Source of the DNA: JANLYQ01 sp031365725 | GTDB lineage: Bacteria > Actinomycetota > Actinomycetes > JACCUZ01 | Assembly (NCBI GenBank): GCA_031365725.1 | Contig: JANLYQ010000068.1 | Span: forward strand, 1-28,024 | Direction: 5' to 3' | Length of the DNA stretch: 28,024 nucleotides | In this document: piece by piece, positions 26,927-28,024 of the stretch | How positions within the stretch are numbered: position 1 is the stretch's first letter | How the letters are laid out: every line of letters begins with the position of its first letter | Position numbers and translations under genes: made by a program | The notes under the pieces: generated by a model | Databases searched by the model: none | What the model was told of the DNA's origin: nothing | What the model saw: only the letters and a program-made list of their open reading frames with translations

Positions 26927-27004
26927 GTCCTCGACGTTAGACCGCGACGGGGACCCCTTCGAACGGGCAGAGTACGACCCCACCGACACTTTCCCGGGAG
27001 CAAC

Positions 27005-27709
27005 GTGACCACAAGCGAAGGCACCGAGAGCACCGACGCCGCCCCCCGGGAGAGCGTCGCTGCCGCGGCGACAAACCGAGCCGGACTCCTCCTGGCGTTC
27101 GCCGGGCTCGTCGTCGGGACGCTGGGCGACCGCGTCCTCACGGTGTGGCACCCGCAGCCGGATACGGACGGTCTCTTCAGCTACGCCCTCGTCTCGGGCC
27201 GCCGCGACACCTGGTGGGCCATGCACTTCTTCGGGGGAATGGGAGTGGCGCTCGAGTCGCTCACCCTCGCCGGCCTGGTCATGGTGCTGGTTCGTGGACG
27301 CGGCAGCCGATGGACCAACCCGGGGGCAGCTCTGCTCACCCTGGGCGGACTCTTCTTCGCCGCCGGAGTGGCCGGCGAAGGAGTGGTCGATGCGACCGCC
27401 GCCGACCCGGCTGTGCTTTCCCCTGCAGCAGGGGCTCGGCTGCTGTCCTACGTGTCTGATCACCCGGAGCGCTACCTCGTCGGGATCGTGCCTGGTCTGG
27501 CCCTCAGCGTGTTCGGAACACTGCTGCTAGCCGTCGGCCTGTGGCGTTCTGGTCAGGTCGGCCGCCTCTGGCCGGCCCTGCTGGCTGCAGGGGTGGTGCT
27601 AGGGGCCATCGCTCCGTTCGGGCTCATCGGCTTCGTCCTCAGCACGGCGACCTACTCGACCGCCACGCTTGTCATCGGCGGGCGCGCCGCAACCTCCGGC
27701 CGCGGCTAG
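27005..27709 (+). CDS. Multi-span membrane protein of unknown function
   Basis: A 234-residue protein from a GTG with GGGAG 4 bases upstream. The frame is open back to 26894, but there it overlaps the kinase pseudogene start. It has a polar 25-residue N-terminus and then about six hydrophobic segments (near residues 27-45, 68-95, 103-128, 155-178, 187-210 and 213-228). Between TM1 and TM2 there is an aromatic-rich loop (WHPQPDTDGLFSYALVSGRRDTWWAMHFF). It resembles integral membrane proteins of the DUF4386-like type, but I do not recognise a family with confidence. It is followed by a short direct repeat and a convergent HNH gene. Confidence 0.75.
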   Translation: MTTSEGTESTDAAPRESVAAAATNRAGLLLAFAGLVVGTLGDRVLTVWHPQPDTDGLFSYALVSGRRDTWWAMHFFGGMGVALESLTLAGLVMVLVRGRGSRWTNPGAALLTLGGLFFAAGVAGEGVVDATAADPAVLSPAAGARLLSYVSDHPERYLVGIVPGLALSVFGTLLLAVGLWRSGQVGRLWPALLAAGVVLGAIAPFGLIGFVLSTATYSTATLVIGGRAATSGRG

Positions 27710-27715
27710 CGATTT

Positions 27716-27747
27716 GAGCTGCTGGTCAGCGAGCTGAGCTACTGGTC
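27716..27747. repeat. Short direct repeat between convergent genes
   Basis: GAGCTGCTGGTC (27716-27727) and GAGCTACTGGTC (27736-27747), 11 of 12 bases the same with an 8-base gap. It fills the space between the membrane protein and the HNH gene. Confidence 0.5.
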
Positions 27748-28024
27748 TCAGGCGGCGGCGAACAGGTCGAGGAGCGCACGCTCGATAGGACTGGTGGCCG
27801 TGAGCGCGGCCGTTGCGTCGCCTTTGCCTGGTCTGTCGTCTGCTCGTGGTGGTCGGGTGCCGGGCAGTGGGGGTGGGTGGCTTGTGTAGGTGTGTCCGGT
27901 GGGGGTGGTGAGGTCGACGCGGTGGCCGGCACCGTCGGCGCCGTCCGCGCCGGTGGTGGCTTTCCAGCCGGGGGCTTGTTTGGCGTAGTTGCAGGCGGCG
28001 CAGAGTCCTTGGCCGTTGGCGGCG
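27748..28024 (-). CDS. DUF222-type HNH endonuclease, 3' end only
   Basis: The last about 91 codons of a gene running off the right edge; stop TGA at 27750-27748. The translation begins with NGQGLCAACNYAKQAPGW, the C-terminal half of the HNH motif in DUF222/HNH proteins, and continues TPTGHTYTSHPPPLPGT and SPIERALLDLFAAA. All three are usual endings for this abundant actinobacterial family. A second frame over the same stretch (27726-27932) is a shadow. The function of the family is not settled; a link to mobile or repeated elements is often proposed. Confidence 0.85.
   Translation of the reverse strand, partial: AANGQGLCAACNYAKQAPGWKATTGADGADGAGHRVDLTTPTGHTYTSHPPPLPGTRPPRADDRPGKGDATAALTATSPIERALLDLFAAA

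Noticed and set aside
27726..27932. 68-codon minus-strand frame inside the HNH end
   Set aside because: The correct frame ends with SPIERALLDLFAAA and a stop at 27750; this one is a Pro/Thr-rich shadow.

Overview
The window is high-GC DNA from an actinomycete (Actinomycetota). The evidence is the codon use, the frequent GTG starts, the 4-11 base overlaps between consecutive genes, a dimethylglycine oxidase very like the Arthrobacter globiformis enzyme, a DUF664/DinB-type protein and the tail of a DUF222-type HNH protein at the right edge. The genus cannot be fixed from the sequence alone.

Left flank (1-7743). A secreted trypsin-fold protein comes first; its catalytic His and Ser are replaced. 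Five tightly packed plus-strand genes follow: alpha/beta hydrolase, pterin-dehydratase/VOC fusion, GNAT acetyltransferase, truncated-haemoglobin-like globin and a WYL regulator. The WYL gene is broken by a frameshift and two internal deletions. On the minus strand lie a GNAT-AAA+ ATPase fusion, a 55-residue four-cysteine protein that is easy to miss, and a DinB/DUF664 protein; they may be co-transcribed. A 63-residue single-span membrane protein is divergent from them.

Core (7777-23196). This is a nearly complete locus for uptake and oxidative demethylation of methylated glycines. Reading along the minus strand the order is an IclR regulator, betaine-aldehyde-dehydrogenase-like enzyme, ABC ATPase, a fused double permease, a glycine-betaine-type binding lipoprotein, dimethylglycine oxidase, soxB, soxD, soxA, soxG and a VOC protein. 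purU is divergent from iclR. The transporter would import betaine or a relative. Dimethylglycine oxidase and the heterotetrameric sarcosine oxidase remove methyl groups onto tetrahydrofolate, and PurU releases formate and regenerates tetrahydrofolate. The step from betaine to dimethylglycine and a choline dehydrogenase are not in the window. A 17-bp palindrome, GTTGCG-CATGA-CGCAAC, lies before the oxidase gene. A near copy lies before the aldehyde dehydrogenase, and related palindromes lie between iclR and purU. I propose these as operators for the IclR protein.

Right flank (23197-28024). A secreted P-domain/Ig-like protein is followed by a stand-alone LanC-like protein whose predicted zinc ligands are Cys-Cys-Cys. 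Convergent to it is the wreck of a phosphotransferase gene. The two appear to have been joined tail to tail by a deletion that removed both stop codons. A multi-span membrane protein and the 3' end of an HNH endonuclease gene complete the window. I saw no tRNA, rRNA, CRISPR array or transposase. The two clearly broken genes, plus one gene with an anomalous 5' end, suggest gene decay around an intact catabolic core.
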